6,742 bases of DNA from NCBI GenBank assembly GCA_900756725.1, contig CAAELJ010000145.1, positions 1-6,742 of the forward strand. The letters run 5' to 3'. This DNA is from an uncultured Collinsella sp. (lineage in GTDB: Bacteria > Actinomycetota > Coriobacteriia > Coriobacteriales > Coriobacteriaceae). The stretch's first letter is position 1. Each line of letters opens with the position of its first letter. Both the position numbers and the translations under genes were made by a program. Positions 1-6,650 of the stretch are shown in pieces. The notes under the pieces are model-generated. The model was not told where the DNA came from. It did no database searches and saw only the letters and a program-made list of their open reading frames with translations.

Positions 1-2
1 CA

Positions 3-23
3 GGAGGCGCCAGTGGCGCCTCC
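3..23 (-). terminator. GC-rich hairpin downstream of gatB, probable operon terminator
   Basis: A perfect inverted repeat with 9-base arms (GGAGGCGCC / GGCGCCTCC) and a 3-base loop lies 64 bases beyond the gatB stop codon, in the direction of transcription. It has the stem and loop of an intrinsic terminator. Only two bases remain to the left of the stem, so the T-run that would settle the matter lies outside the window. The stretch between this hairpin and gatB shows nothing else I can support. Confidence 0.6.
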
Positions 24-87
24 GTCGTGAGTCAGGACTGTTCGAAATTGAGAGGCAAGGCCCTGCGCCCGGCCCCTCGGTTCCCGC

Positions 88-1764
88 TTACGAGAGCGAC
101 GTTCTCAGCAACTCGTTGAAGAGCTTCGGGTTACCCTTGCCGCGGCTCGCCTTCATGCACTGGCCCACCAAAAAGCCGATGACCTTCTGGTTGCCGTCAC
201 GATACTGCTGCGCCTGATCGGCACAGTTAGCCAGCACCTCGTCCACAATCGGCTGCAGCGCGCCGGCGTCGCTCACCTGACGCATACCACGCTCGTCGAC
301 GATCTTGTTGGGGTCGTCGCCGGTCTGAGCCATGGCCTCAAAGACCTCGTGCGCCTGGTTGGAGCTGATGGCATCGGTCGCCAGCAGCTTGGCAAGAGCT
401 GCCACCTGAGCCGGCGCAATGCCGGACTCGGCGAGCGAGACGCCCGCGCCCTTAAGGTAGGCGATCATCTCGTTCACCAGCAAGTTTGCAACCGTCTGGG
501 CCTCCTTGCCAGCCATACCGGCAGCGGCCGCCTCAAAGAACTCGGCAAACTCCGGGTCGCCGGCGATCTGCTCGGCATCGGCCGCCTTAATGCCAAAGTC
601 GGTCTCAAAACGGGCGCGCTTGGCATCGGGCAGCTCGGGAATCTCGCCACGGCAACGGTCGATAAACTCGTCGTCCAGGTCGAATGGCGCCAGGTCGGGA
701 TCGGGGAACAGGCGATAATCGTCGGCCGTCTCCTTCACACGCATGACCACGGTGCGTTTGCGGCTGGGCTCCCAGTGGCGGGTCTCCTGATAGATGATGC
801 CGCCCTCCTCGAGCACCTCGGCCTGGCGGCAGATCTCGTAGGCAAGGCCGTCATGCAGGCTCTTAAACGAGTTGAGGTTCTTGAGCTCGGTCTTGGTGCC
901 CAGCTTGGTCTCGCCGCGGCGGCGCAGCGACACGTTGCCGTCGCAGCGCATCGAACCCTTCTCCATGGAGCAGTCCGAAATGCCCAGCGTCACAAAGATG
1001 CGACGGAGCTTCTCCATAAACAGGCGAGCCTCCTCGGGCGTGCGCAGATCGGGCTCAGTCACGAGCTCAATCAAAGGCGTGCCGCAGCGGTTGTAGTCGA
1101 CGAGCGACTCAGCCGCGGCGGTAATGCGGCCCTCGGCGCCGCCCACGTGGACCATCTTGGCGGCGTCCTCCTCCATGTGGATGCGCAGGATGCGAATGGG
1201 CACCGTGTAGGAACCGTCCTCGCGACGCTCGGGCATCTGCAGGTTGGACGCGTCATAGCTGGCCAGGTGGCCGGCGCGTTGGTTGCCCTCTCGCATGGTC
1301 GACGTCATGGACGTGGACAGGCCCTCAGCGTTTGCCGAAGCGCTCGCCAGGCTCTGGGCCTCGGCCTCACCAAACGCGCAGTCGGGACGCTCGGCGGCAC
1401 CGCGACCGGTCACATCAAGATCCAGGTGGCCGTACATGGCAAAGGCGACCGGACCCTGCGTGGTCTGGAAGTTCTTGGCCATATCGGGATAGAAGTAGTG
1501 CTTGCGGTAGAACATCGAGTGGCGCTGGATCTCGCAGTTGGTGGCCAGGCCGGCCTTGACAATGCTCTCGATGGCGCGCTTGTTGGGCACCGGCAGGGCG
1601 CCGGGCAGGCCCAGGCATACCGGGCACACGTTGGCGTTGGGTTCGTCATCGTGGCTGAGCTTGCAGTTGCAGAACATCTTGGTATCGAGTGCGGTGAGCT
1701 CGGTATGGATTTCCAGGCCGATCACGGCCTCCCAATCCTGCAGGACCTCGGAAAGCTCCTTCAT
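88..1764 (-). CDS. gatB: Aspartyl/glutamyl-tRNA(Asn/Gln) amidotransferase subunit B (GatB)
   Basis: GatB is the kinase and tRNA-binding subunit of GatCAB: it phosphorylates the misacylated Glu or Asp on the tRNA and receives ammonia made by GatA. The 558-residue product shows the family landmarks in order: WEAVIGLEIH (11-20), a zinc-type cysteine set C32, C34, C47, C50, RKHYFYPDMAKNFQ (87-100), RIHMEEDAAK (194-203), VDYNRCGTPLIELVTEPD (222-239), MEKGSMRCDGNVS (267-279), TELKNLNSF (292-300), QETRHWE (326-332) and, in the C-terminal tRNA-binding domain, FLVGQCMKASRGKGNP (531-546). Typical GatB has about 475-500 residues. The excess is mostly a stretch at about 119-187, rich in Ala, Ser and Glu, between the YGHLDLDV strand and the VPIRILRIH strand. 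The ATG overlaps the gatA stop by one base, and an AGGGAGG ribosome binding site lies about nine bases upstream inside gatA. It is the last gene of gatCAB. Confidence 0.97.
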   Translation of the reverse strand: MKELSEVLQDWEAVIGLEIHTELTALDTKMFCNCKLSHDDEPNANVCPVCLGLPGALPVPNKRAIESIVKAGLATNCEIQRHSMFYRKHYFYPDMAKNFQTTQGPVAFAMYGHLDLDVTGRGAAERPDCAFGEAEAQSLASASANAEGLSTSMTSTMREGNQRAGHLASYDASNLQMPERREDGSYTVPIRILRIHMEEDAAKMVHVGGAEGRITAAAESLVDYNRCGTPLIELVTEPDLRTPEEARLFMEKLRRIFVTLGISDCSMEKGSMRCDGNVSLRRRGETKLGTKTELKNLNSFKSLHDGLAYEICRQAEVLEEGGIIYQETRHWEPSRKRTVVMRVKETADDYRLFPDPDLAPFDLDDEFIDRCRGEIPELPDAKRARFETDFGIKAADAEQIAGDPEFAEFFEAAAAGMAGKEAQTVANLLVNEMIAYLKGAGVSLAESGIAPAQVAALAKLLATDAISSNQAHEVFEAMAQTGDDPNKIVDERGMRQVSDAGALQPIVDEVLANCADQAQQYRDGNQKVIGFLVGQCMKASRGKGNPKLFNELLRTSLS

Positions 1765-3278
1765 TACAGCTCGCCTCCCTTCCCGGCAAAATCGGGCGCG
1801 ACGGAAAGCGCGGGCGCACCCGTGGCGGCATCGGCAAAGCCGCGCTCCAGGGCGCGGGCAAACGTGAGCAGTTGACGGTCCTTAAAGGCCGGACCCACCA
1901 GCTGGGCAGAAATGGGCAGATGAGTATCCTCGCCCAGGCCCAGCGGCACCGAGATACCACCGTTGCCGCAGATGTTGAGCGAGATGGTGTACAGGTCCGA
2001 AAGATACATCTGCGTGGGGTCGCTGATCTCGCCAAACTTAAAGGCCGTGCGGGGCGAGGCAGGCATGAGGATGGTGTCCACCTTGGCATACGCGGCATCG
2101 TAGTCCTGCGTGATGAGCGTGCGGGCCTTTTGCGCAGCGTAGTAGTACTTGTCGTACACGCCCGAGCTCAGCAGGTAGGCGCCGAGCATCTGACGGCGCT
2201 TGGCCTCGGCGCCAAAGCCGTGGGCACGCGACAGCGAGCTCTGGTCGGACAGGTTGGCGCAGCCCTCCTCCTGATAGCCGTAGCGAATGCCGTCGAAGCG
2301 GGCCAGGTTGGAGAACGCCTCGGCCGGGCCGATGACGTAGTAGGCGGCGATGGCGGCGTCCAGGTGCGGCAGGTCGACCTCGACCAGCTCGGCACCCTGG
2401 TTCTGCAGCTCCTGGGCGGCGCGCTGAACAGCGGCCTTAACCTCGGGCGTCAGGCCCTCGGCCTCCATAAACGCGGGGATGATGCCCACGCGCTTGCCCT
2501 CGATGCTGTCGTTGAGGTGCTCGGTAAAGTCGACGGCGCAATCCTGGCTGGTGCAGTCGTACGGATCGTGCCCCGCACCGGTAAGCGCGTTCATGGCCAG
2601 CGCGACATCCTCGACCGTGCGGCCAAAGGGCCCCACCTGGTCGAGCGACGAGCCAAAGGCGACCACGCCGTAACGGCTCACGGCGCCATACGTGGGCTTA
2701 AAGCCCACCACGCCGCACAGCGACGCCGGCTGGCGAATGGAGCCGCCGGTGTCCGAGCCCAGCGAGAGCGCGACCTCGCCCGCGGCGACGGCGGCAGCGG
2801 AGCCGCCCGAGGAGCCACCGGGCACGCGCTCGGTATCCCAGGGGTTGTTGGTGCGGTGGAACGCCGAGCTCTCGGTGGAGCTGCCAAAGGCAAACTCGTC
2901 CATGTTGGCCTTGCCCATGGGCAGACAGCCGGCATCGAGCATGCGCTGGACGCAGGTGGCGGTGTAGACACTCTGGTAGTTCTCGAGCATGCGGGAAGCG
3001 CAGGTGGTGCGCGTGCCCACGAGGTTCATGTTGTCCTTAATGGCCAGCGGCACGCCCGCGAGCGGGGGCAGCGGCTTGCCTGCGGCACGGTCGGCATCCA
3101 CGCGCGCGGCGGCCTCGAGCGCAAGCTCGGGCGCCACCTGCAGGAATGCCTGGACCCCGCCCTCGCGCGCCTCGATGGCGGCAAGAGAGGCCTTGGCCAC
3201 CTCGGTAGCGGTAAAGTCGCCGGCGGCAACGCCCGCGGCGATCTGAGCGGCGGTAAGGGAATCGAAGCTCTGCGCCAT
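1764..3278 (-). CDS. gatA: Glutamyl/aspartyl-tRNA amidotransferase subunit A (GatA), amidase
   Basis: GatA is the glutaminase subunit of GatCAB. It hydrolyses glutamine and passes ammonia through the complex to GatB in the cytoplasm. The 504-residue product has normal length and the full amidase-signature core: GVPLAIKDN (75-83), MGKANMDEFAFGSSTE (121-136), VPGGSSGGSAAAVAAG (152-167) and GSDTGGSIRQPAS (174-186). The Ser-cisSer-Lys catalytic triad is visible as K81, S156 and S180, with the same spacing (75 and 24) as the K79/S154/S178 triad I recall for Staphylococcus aureus GatA. YGAVSRYGVVAFGSSLDQVGP (197-217) follows, as in the family. The ATG overlaps the gatC stop in a TAATG junction, preceded by a purine-rich GAGGGGGAG site inside the end of gatC. 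The TAA stop likewise overlaps the gatB start. The subunits are thus probably made in step from one transcript. Nothing looks truncated or altered. Confidence 0.97.
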   Translation of the reverse strand: MAQSFDSLTAAQIAAGVAAGDFTATEVAKASLAAIEAREGGVQAFLQVAPELALEAAARVDADRAAGKPLPPLAGVPLAIKDNMNLVGTRTTCASRMLENYQSVYTATCVQRMLDAGCLPMGKANMDEFAFGSSTESSAFHRTNNPWDTERVPGGSSGGSAAAVAAGEVALSLGSDTGGSIRQPASLCGVVGFKPTYGAVSRYGVVAFGSSLDQVGPFGRTVEDVALAMNALTGAGHDPYDCTSQDCAVDFTEHLNDSIEGKRVGIIPAFMEAEGLTPEVKAAVQRAAQELQNQGAELVEVDLPHLDAAIAAYYVIGPAEAFSNLARFDGIRYGYQEEGCANLSDQSSLSRAHGFGAEAKRRQMLGAYLLSSGVYDKYYYAAQKARTLITQDYDAAYAKVDTILMPASPRTAFKFGEISDPTQMYLSDLYTISLNICGNGGISVPLGLGEDTHLPISAQLVGPAFKDRQLLTFARALERGFADAATGAPALSVAPDFAGKGGEL

Positions 3279-3589
3279 TACTCGCTCTCCCCCTCTCCCA
3301 AAATGGACGGCACGCGGAAGTAGCGGTCGCGCACGCTGCCAGCGTTTTCCAGCGCAACGTCGAGCGGCAGGTCGCGCTCGGGCTCGCGCAGGTCGTCGCC
3401 CATCACGTTGGACAGGCTTCCGATGGGATGGAACGTAGGCTCCACGTCGGGCAAGTCATATTGCAAGACGGGCTCGAGCATCTGGACGGCGTCGTTCATG
3501 TAGGACGTCATCTGGGTGAGCTCGTCATCGGTCAGTGCGATCTTTGCGTACTCGGCGATGCCGCGCACATCTTTCTCGCTGAGTGCCAT
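3278..3589 (-). CDS. gatC: Glutamyl/aspartyl-tRNA amidotransferase subunit C (GatC)
   Basis: GatC is the small subunit that wraps around the GatA-GatB interface and stabilises the complex. The 103-residue product begins MALSEKDVRGIAEYAKIALT, a typical GatC opening helix, and ends with DLREPERDLP (66-75), ENAGSVRDRYFRVPSIL (81-97), matching the conserved RxD...NAP...yFxVPxI tail. Its length fits the family (about 95-105). I chose the ATG at 3587-3589 rather than one six codons upstream at 3605-3607. A strong GGAAGGGAG ribosome binding site lies about five bases ahead of the inner start and would be coding under the longer model, and homologues normally begin at this point. It is the first gene of gatCAB and probably carries the operon promoter ahead of it. 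The acidic tail (GEGESE) doubles as the ribosome binding region of gatA. Confidence 0.94.
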   Translation of the reverse strand: MALSEKDVRGIAEYAKIALTDDELTQMTSYMNDAVQMLEPVLQYDLPDVEPTFHPIGSLSNVMGDDLREPERDLPLDVALENAGSVRDRYFRVPSILGEGESE

Positions 3590-3624
3590 AGGCGCTCCCT
3601 TCCGCATAACAGATAAACCGCTCT

Positions 3625-3630
3625 AGTATA
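3625..3630 (-). promoter_or_regulatory. Candidate -10 box (TATACT) of the gatCAB promoter
   Basis: TATACT on the minus strand lies 35 bases upstream of the chosen gatC ATG and is directly preceded by TG. It is the best sigma-70-like -10 in the gap and would give a leader of roughly 30 bases. No good -35 hexamer is visible at 16-18 bases upstream, so the assignment rests on position and the -10 alone. Confidence 0.45.
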
Positions 3631-3707
3631 CAAGGCAACGCCGCTTGGAGCAGGTGCTTTACCCAAATGCAGCGAAAACGTAACGAGGGCGGCGAACGCG
3701 GTCCGGC

Positions 3708-3733
3708 AGCTCTGCGGCGAAAACCGCATAGCT
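3708..3733. repeat. Small stem-loop with 10-base arms, one mismatch
   Basis: Arms at 3708-3717 and 3724-3733 pair at nine of ten positions (AGCTCTGCGG against CCGCATAGCT) around a six-base loop CGAAAA. On the minus strand it follows the 65-base inverted repeat and precedes the gatC promoter region. There is no clear T-run after it, so it is better read as a structured spacer or a second part of a termination region than as a stand-alone terminator. Confidence 0.4.
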
Positions 3734-3739
3734 CACAAC

Positions 3740-3806
3740 AAAAACCATCACAACATTCGACGTTTATCGTCAAAATCGCGATTTTCATCGAATGTTGTGA
3801 TGGTTT
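3740..3806 (-). terminator. 65-base inverted repeat with nested palindrome and T-run; probable sortase terminator
   Basis: Arms of 19 bases, AAACCATCACAACATTCGA at 3742-3760 and its exact complement at 3788-3806, flank a 27-base centre. The centre holds a second, perfect 14-base palindrome, AAAATCGCGATTTT (3772-3785), offset to the right so that the left side has an unpaired CGTTTATCG (3761-3769). In the sortase direction the stem runs into five Ts (3744-3740), so it could end that transcript. The arms are much longer than a usual terminator needs. The element is richer in A+T than its surroundings (25 G+C of 60 in the line 3721-3780), which fits a mobile or repeated palindromic element that also serves as a terminator. 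Confidence 0.6.
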
Positions 3807-3815
3807 GGAAGTCCC

Positions 3816-3852
3816 GACCACCACAAAGGTGCCTGTCCCCATTGTGGTGGTT
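3816..3852. repeat. REP-like hairpin with the GGGGACAGGCACC core
   Basis: Perfect 10-base arms, ACCACCACAA at 3817-3826 and TTGTGGTGGT at 3842-3851, close on a 15-base loop AGGTGCCTGTCCCCA. Read on the minus strand the core is GGGGACAGGCACCTTTGTGG. From memory, GGGGACAGGCACC is a recurrent intergenic core in many bacterial genomes, linked to REP-associated tyrosine (IS200-like) transposases; this is recollection, not a search. It lies 13 bases beyond the sortase stop, where REP elements are commonly found. No transposase gene is in the window, so any mobilisation would have to come from elsewhere. Confidence 0.55.
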
Positions 3853-3864
3853 CTGAACGATGTC

Positions 3865-4803
3865 CTATGCCGAGGCCTTGGCCTTGCGGCGCTTGCGGAC
3901 CGCGTGGATCACGATGTCCAGCAGCAACAGCACAATGGCTACGACCACGATGAGCACGGCAAACTCGCGCTTGCCCCAGTGGCGGCCGGCCAGCGACTTT
4001 TGCTTGTCGACGTCTTTCTTGCTGTATTTGGTGCGCACGCAGTGCACCAGCAGGCGATGGTCGTTCACGCCGTAGGGCGTGCAGGTGACGAGCGTAACCT
4101 TGTCGGCTCCGGGCTCGATGGTCAGCGACTCCATCTCCTCGGGCAGCACCACCTCGGAGTCCACCATCTTGTAGGCGAGCGTCTTCTTCATGGTGTGCAG
4201 CAGCACCAGGTCGCCGGGCTCCAGCGAGTGGATGTCGTCGAACATGCTCAGGTTGCGCATACCTGAGTGCGCGGTGAGCACGCAATGCGTCGAGGTGCCG
4301 CCCACTGGCAGGCTCGTGCCCTCCAGGTGACCGACGCCCGCCATAAGGACCTCCTCGCTCGTGCCGTGGTAGATGGGCATGCTCACGTCGATGGAGGGGA
4401 TTTCGACCCAGCTCATCATGGGGTCGCGGTCAAAGATGAGCTGCTGGGCGTAGGGCTCGATCTGGTCGGCGGGAAGCTCGGTGGCCTCGCCCGCCAGCTG
4501 CTCGTTAAAGGAGCGCGCCTGGAGCAGGATGCGCTCGCGCTCCTCGGCAGACAGCGCGTCCACGGTGCTGGACACGGTGCTAATCTGATTGAACACGCCC
4601 GAAGCCTCGAGCCGGTCCAAAATCCACGGCCAGGTCATAAGGCCCACGCCAATAAGGATGATAACGATGGTGATGAGCCGGTCGGCCCAGCGCGGCAGCC
4701 GCTTGCGACGACGCTTGGGCTTTGATTGAGGTTTGGGCTGAGGGCTTGAGCCGCCGTTGGCCGCAGCGTTATTGCTCTTCATATGTTTGGCGCCCTGCAC
4801 CAT
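3865..4803 (-). CDS. Class C sortase (pilin-polymerase type), membrane anchored
   Basis: Sortases cleave an LPXTG-like signal and join the protein to another pilin subunit (class C) or to peptidoglycan. The 312-residue product has a Pro/Lys/Arg-rich cytoplasmic start (21-38), a first membrane segment (about 43-62), an extracellular sortase domain (about 115-255) and a second membrane segment (about 281-301) with a basic tail (RKRRKAK). The class C core is clear: EIPSIDVSMPIYHGTSEE (134-151), GVGHLEGTSLPVGG (156-169), LTAHSG (176-181), VTLVTCTPYGVNDHRLLVH (236-254). Catalytic residues are H179, C241 and R250. A second membrane segment after the core is typical of class C. The start has a GAGGAG site about nine bases ahead; an alternative start at residue 8 has none. 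No pilin or LPXTG protein lies in the window, so the substrate is unknown. The lid region lacks an obvious Asp-Pro-aromatic motif. Confidence 0.9.
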   Translation of the reverse strand: MVQGAKHMKSNNAAANGGSSPQPKPQSKPKRRRKRLPRWADRLITIVIILIGVGLMTWPWILDRLEASGVFNQISTVSSTVDALSAEERERILLQARSFNEQLAGEATELPADQIEPYAQQLIFDRDPMMSWVEIPSIDVSMPIYHGTSEEVLMAGVGHLEGTSLPVGGTSTHCVLTAHSGMRNLSMFDDIHSLEPGDLVLLHTMKKTLAYKMVDSEVVLPEEMESLTIEPGADKVTLVTCTPYGVNDHRLLVHCVRTKYSKKDVDKQKSLAGRHWGKREFAVLIVVVAIVLLLLDIVIHAVRKRRKAKASA

Positions 4804-4841
4804 CGCCAGTCACTCCTCTACAGCTCAGGTTGTCTAAACAA

Positions 4842-4847
4842 ATAATA
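4842..4847 (-). promoter_or_regulatory. Candidate -10 box (TATTAT) of the sortase promoter
   Basis: TATTAT on the minus strand lies 38 bases upstream of the sortase ATG in a short A+T-rich patch of an otherwise G+C-rich gap, leaving a leader of about 30 bases that includes the GAGGAG ribosome binding site. No convincing -35 hexamer is seen at 16-18 bases. The 111-base gap from the upstream gene and the intervening stem-loop support separate transcription of the sortase. Confidence 0.4.
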
Positions 4848-4868
4848 GCCGATTAGCGAACTCATGCG

Positions 4869-4899
4869 CCGGACAACGCAGCTAGACTGCACCGTCCGG
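4869..4899 (-). terminator. Interrupted stem-loop after the nucleotidyltransferase gene, weak terminator candidate
   Basis: CCGGAC (4869-4874) pairs with GTCCGG (4894-4899). Inside a 3x3 internal loop, GCAG (4878-4881) pairs with CTGC (4887-4890) around the loop CTAGA. It lies 15 bases past the stop of the AbiEii-like gene. No T-run follows in the minus direction (next bases CGCATGAG), so it is a stable structure in a terminator position rather than a textbook intrinsic terminator. Confidence 0.35.
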
Positions 4900-4914
4900 G
4901 CCACGTAACCCCAC

Positions 4915-5688
4915 TCAACCAATCAAGCCATATGTTGCTTTCATCGTCTCGAGCAACTGCACCATCGTTACGCCCGCAATCCCGATCTGTTTCAGATTGA
5001 CGTCGCCCACCTCACAATCTTTAACAAACGCAAGCATATCGTCCTTCAGTTCTCCGCGCAGGTCGACACCTTCCGACTCGCCAAGCAGCTGAGCAAGCCT
5101 CAGCGCATCGCGTTTATGCTTTTTTACCTTCCTCGAATCAACGTTCTCCCCCGCTTCCCTTCTAGCTTTTAGGTCGAGATACGCCTTCGCTTTGAACGGG
5201 ACAATGTATTCCGTACCCAGGACCGAAACGCCGCCTACGGTCCGAATTCCCTGAAGGAACAAGCTGTAGTAAGCATCGTCCAACAAAATTGCCGAAAGAC
5301 TGCTTATGTTTTCATCAACGTGAATTGGCGCCACGTCAATCCCCTCACGACCCTTTAGAAAGTCGGGGCACTTTGCGAAGAGTTCGATCATATGGGGGTA
5401 ACCCGGCCTCTTTGGCTCTGTAAACCGATAAAAACATGAGCCTTTACCTTCGCCCCAGCCACAGCGGTAGCCGCCATCACGCACCAGAATCCATATGGCT
5501 TCTGCCGTCTGAGGCAACCGGTCATCGGCGACAATTACCACATCAAAATCGTGAGTCGCCCTAAACGGAAGTCCCGCCTCCGCAAGCAAAATGTCGCATG
5601 CCGTGCCGCCGATAAGAGCATACGATCCTGCAGCTTCTTGCATATGCTGCTGAAATTCTTGGAGACCTTCTACAGCGCTTCTTGCCAT
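4915..5688 (-). CDS. AbiEii/AbiGii-type nucleotidyltransferase, probable toxin of an AbiE-like pair
   Basis: The 257-residue product has the nucleotidyltransferase-fold signature of AbiEii-type toxins: YALIGGTACDILLAEAG (23-39) with the GG turn at 27-28, then RATHDFDVVI (43-52) with the metal-binding pair D47 and D49, and a possible third carboxylate at E102 in MIELF. The C-terminal part PFKAKAYLDLKARREAG (164-180) and KKHKRDALRLAQLL (189-202, with D194) fits the Lys/Arg and K..D motifs of this family. AbiEii proteins are known to stop growth by nucleotide transfer (to tRNA in related toxins); target and activity here are inferred. Length is somewhat below the roughly 300 residues of classical AbiEii. 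The ATG overlaps the upstream gene by 19 bases and has an AAAGGAA site inside it, so the pair is probably co-translated. One sampled line (4921-4980) counts 48% G+C against 65% in gatB, suggesting transfer. Confidence 0.82.
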   Translation of the reverse strand: MARSAVEGLQEFQQHMQEAAGSYALIGGTACDILLAEAGLPFRATHDFDVVIVADDRLPQTAEAIWILVRDGGYRCGWGEGKGSCFYRFTEPKRPGYPHMIELFAKCPDFLKGREGIDVAPIHVDENISSLSAILLDDAYYSLFLQGIRTVGGVSVLGTEYIVPFKAKAYLDLKARREAGENVDSRKVKKHKRDALRLAQLLGESEGVDLRGELKDDMLAFVKDCEVGDVNLKQIGIAGVTMVQLLETMKATYGLIG

Positions 5689-6638
5689 GGATATTCCTTT
5701 CCAAACATGCGATCGACTTCGAGCTGAATTCGCTCATCGTCGATTGCCGCCAAAGATAGCGCAAGCGAAATGTTGTCGACACGGGAGGAGTCGGCAAACA
5801 CGGGTGCATAGCGCCACACTTGGATCATCGCCGTTTCGTTATCCGGCAACTCCCCGTCTGCGACTTCGAGGTCGCTCAGTTGACGACATGCACTTCTTAA
5901 GACGGCCTTTTGTTCCATGCCCGGCGCAGCGAGCATCGAACGCGCAGCGAGCGCCGTCTCCCCGGCGTCAACAAGATAGTCGATCTGCGGCGTCTTCCTT
6001 GCAAAAAAGACCTTCGAGACAGGCGAGGAGAGCTCTGCCATGTGTTCGCTGAGCAGAAGGTCAACGGCAACAGGGAACACGACGACACGTCGCTCGCGAC
6101 GCTCGCGCCTCGCGAGTCCCCTGTCAACAAGCTCGGTTATGGCCTCACTCGCGCGGCTTGCCGAGATCCCAAGCACCCGACAAAGGTCATAGGGACGATA
6201 TGGCTCCTGGGCTGCTCCCCAGATTGCGGCAGCCTGTGCGTTGGGTGACATCTTGGTCGCGCGATTATAAAACCGGGTACCGCCCCTCTCCGTGCAAGCT
6301 GTGCCCATAAATGGAAGAAAAGCCTGTCTACCTGGGCAGACAAAGGGAATCCCTTGTGCGATCAATGCTTTGCGCTGACGTGCATCGGCATCAGGAAACG
6401 AAACGACAACAGGAGTCTCCGCGCGCAAGGCTAGCTGACTATAGACTCTCTTGGCCTCGGGAAGCCCGACGCCAGTAGGCAAACTTGCAAGCAAAAACGA
6501 AAAACCGTTTGCGTCAACAGCGCGGGTCTCAATCGCCCGCAGATGCAGCGGCAGGCGTGCGGATCCAGGCCAAGTTTTGGTCTTGGCGGAGAGGCCTAGT
6601 GCTTCTTGTAAGTAGATTAGCGCTTCGTTCATTTCCAT
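5670..6638 (-). CDS. Winged-helix protein paired with the AbiEii-like toxin, presumed antitoxin and repressor
   Basis: The 322-residue product is not one I can name firmly. Its N-terminal 120 residues include a mixed alpha/beta region ending RQRKALIAQGIPFVCPGRQA and FLPFMG (about 87-112), which resembles a motif I recall in regulators encoded beside AbiEii proteins. Residues about 130-188 form a winged helix-turn-helix: AQAAAIWGAAQ, then YDLCRVLGISASRASEAITE with LVDRGLARRERRERR as the last helix and basic wing. The C-terminal part has DAGETALAARSML (224-236) and LALSLAAIDDERIQLEV (292-308). Canonical AbiEi has the winged helix at its N-terminus, so this order is different. I placed the start at 6636-6638 because the 24 codons upstream are A+T-rich and hold a TATAAT box and palindrome. 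No strong ribosome binding site decides it; 6632 and 6710 are alternatives. Antitoxin and autorepressor roles are inferred from the pairing. Confidence 0.72.
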   Translation of the reverse strand: MEMNEALIYLQEALGLSAKTKTWPGSARLPLHLRAIETRAVDANGFSFLLASLPTGVGLPEAKRVYSQLALRAETPVVVSFPDADARQRKALIAQGIPFVCPGRQAFLPFMGTACTERGGTRFYNRATKMSPNAQAAAIWGAAQEPYRPYDLCRVLGISASRASEAITELVDRGLARRERRERRVVVFPVAVDLLLSEHMAELSSPVSKVFFARKTPQIDYLVDAGETALAARSMLAAPGMEQKAVLRSACRQLSDLEVADGELPDNETAMIQVWRYAPVFADSSRVDNISLALSLAAIDDERIQLEVDRMFGKEYPWQEAL

Positions 6639-6650
6639 CGTTTTCGTTTG

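Noticed and set aside
349..3323. Long plus-strand open frames opposite gatB and gatA (349-1875 and 1872-3323)
   Set aside because: They lie antisense to genes with full family motifs. Their translations are Leu/Gly/Ala/His/Arg-rich with no recognisable domain, as expected for antisense frames in G+C-rich DNA.
3590..3607. Longer GatC start adding MRKGAP
   Set aside because: The added codons include the ribosome binding site of the inner start, and GatC homologues usually begin at the MALS-like position.
3525..3842. Minus-strand frame of 105 codons from the REP-like hairpin into gatC
   Set aside because: It translates both halves of the inverted repeat and then gatC in the wrong frame. It is a by-product of the palindromes.
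3667..4266. Plus-strand open frame of 199 codons across the intergenic repeats and the sortase 3' half
   Set aside because: It runs through both hairpins and is antisense to the catalytic part of the sortase. No domain, and no good ribosome binding site.
6080..6120. Repetitive CGCTCGCGA-like run in the winged-helix gene
   Set aside because: It encodes the Arg/Glu-rich wing (RRERRERR). The repetition is explained by arginine codons rather than a DNA repeat element.
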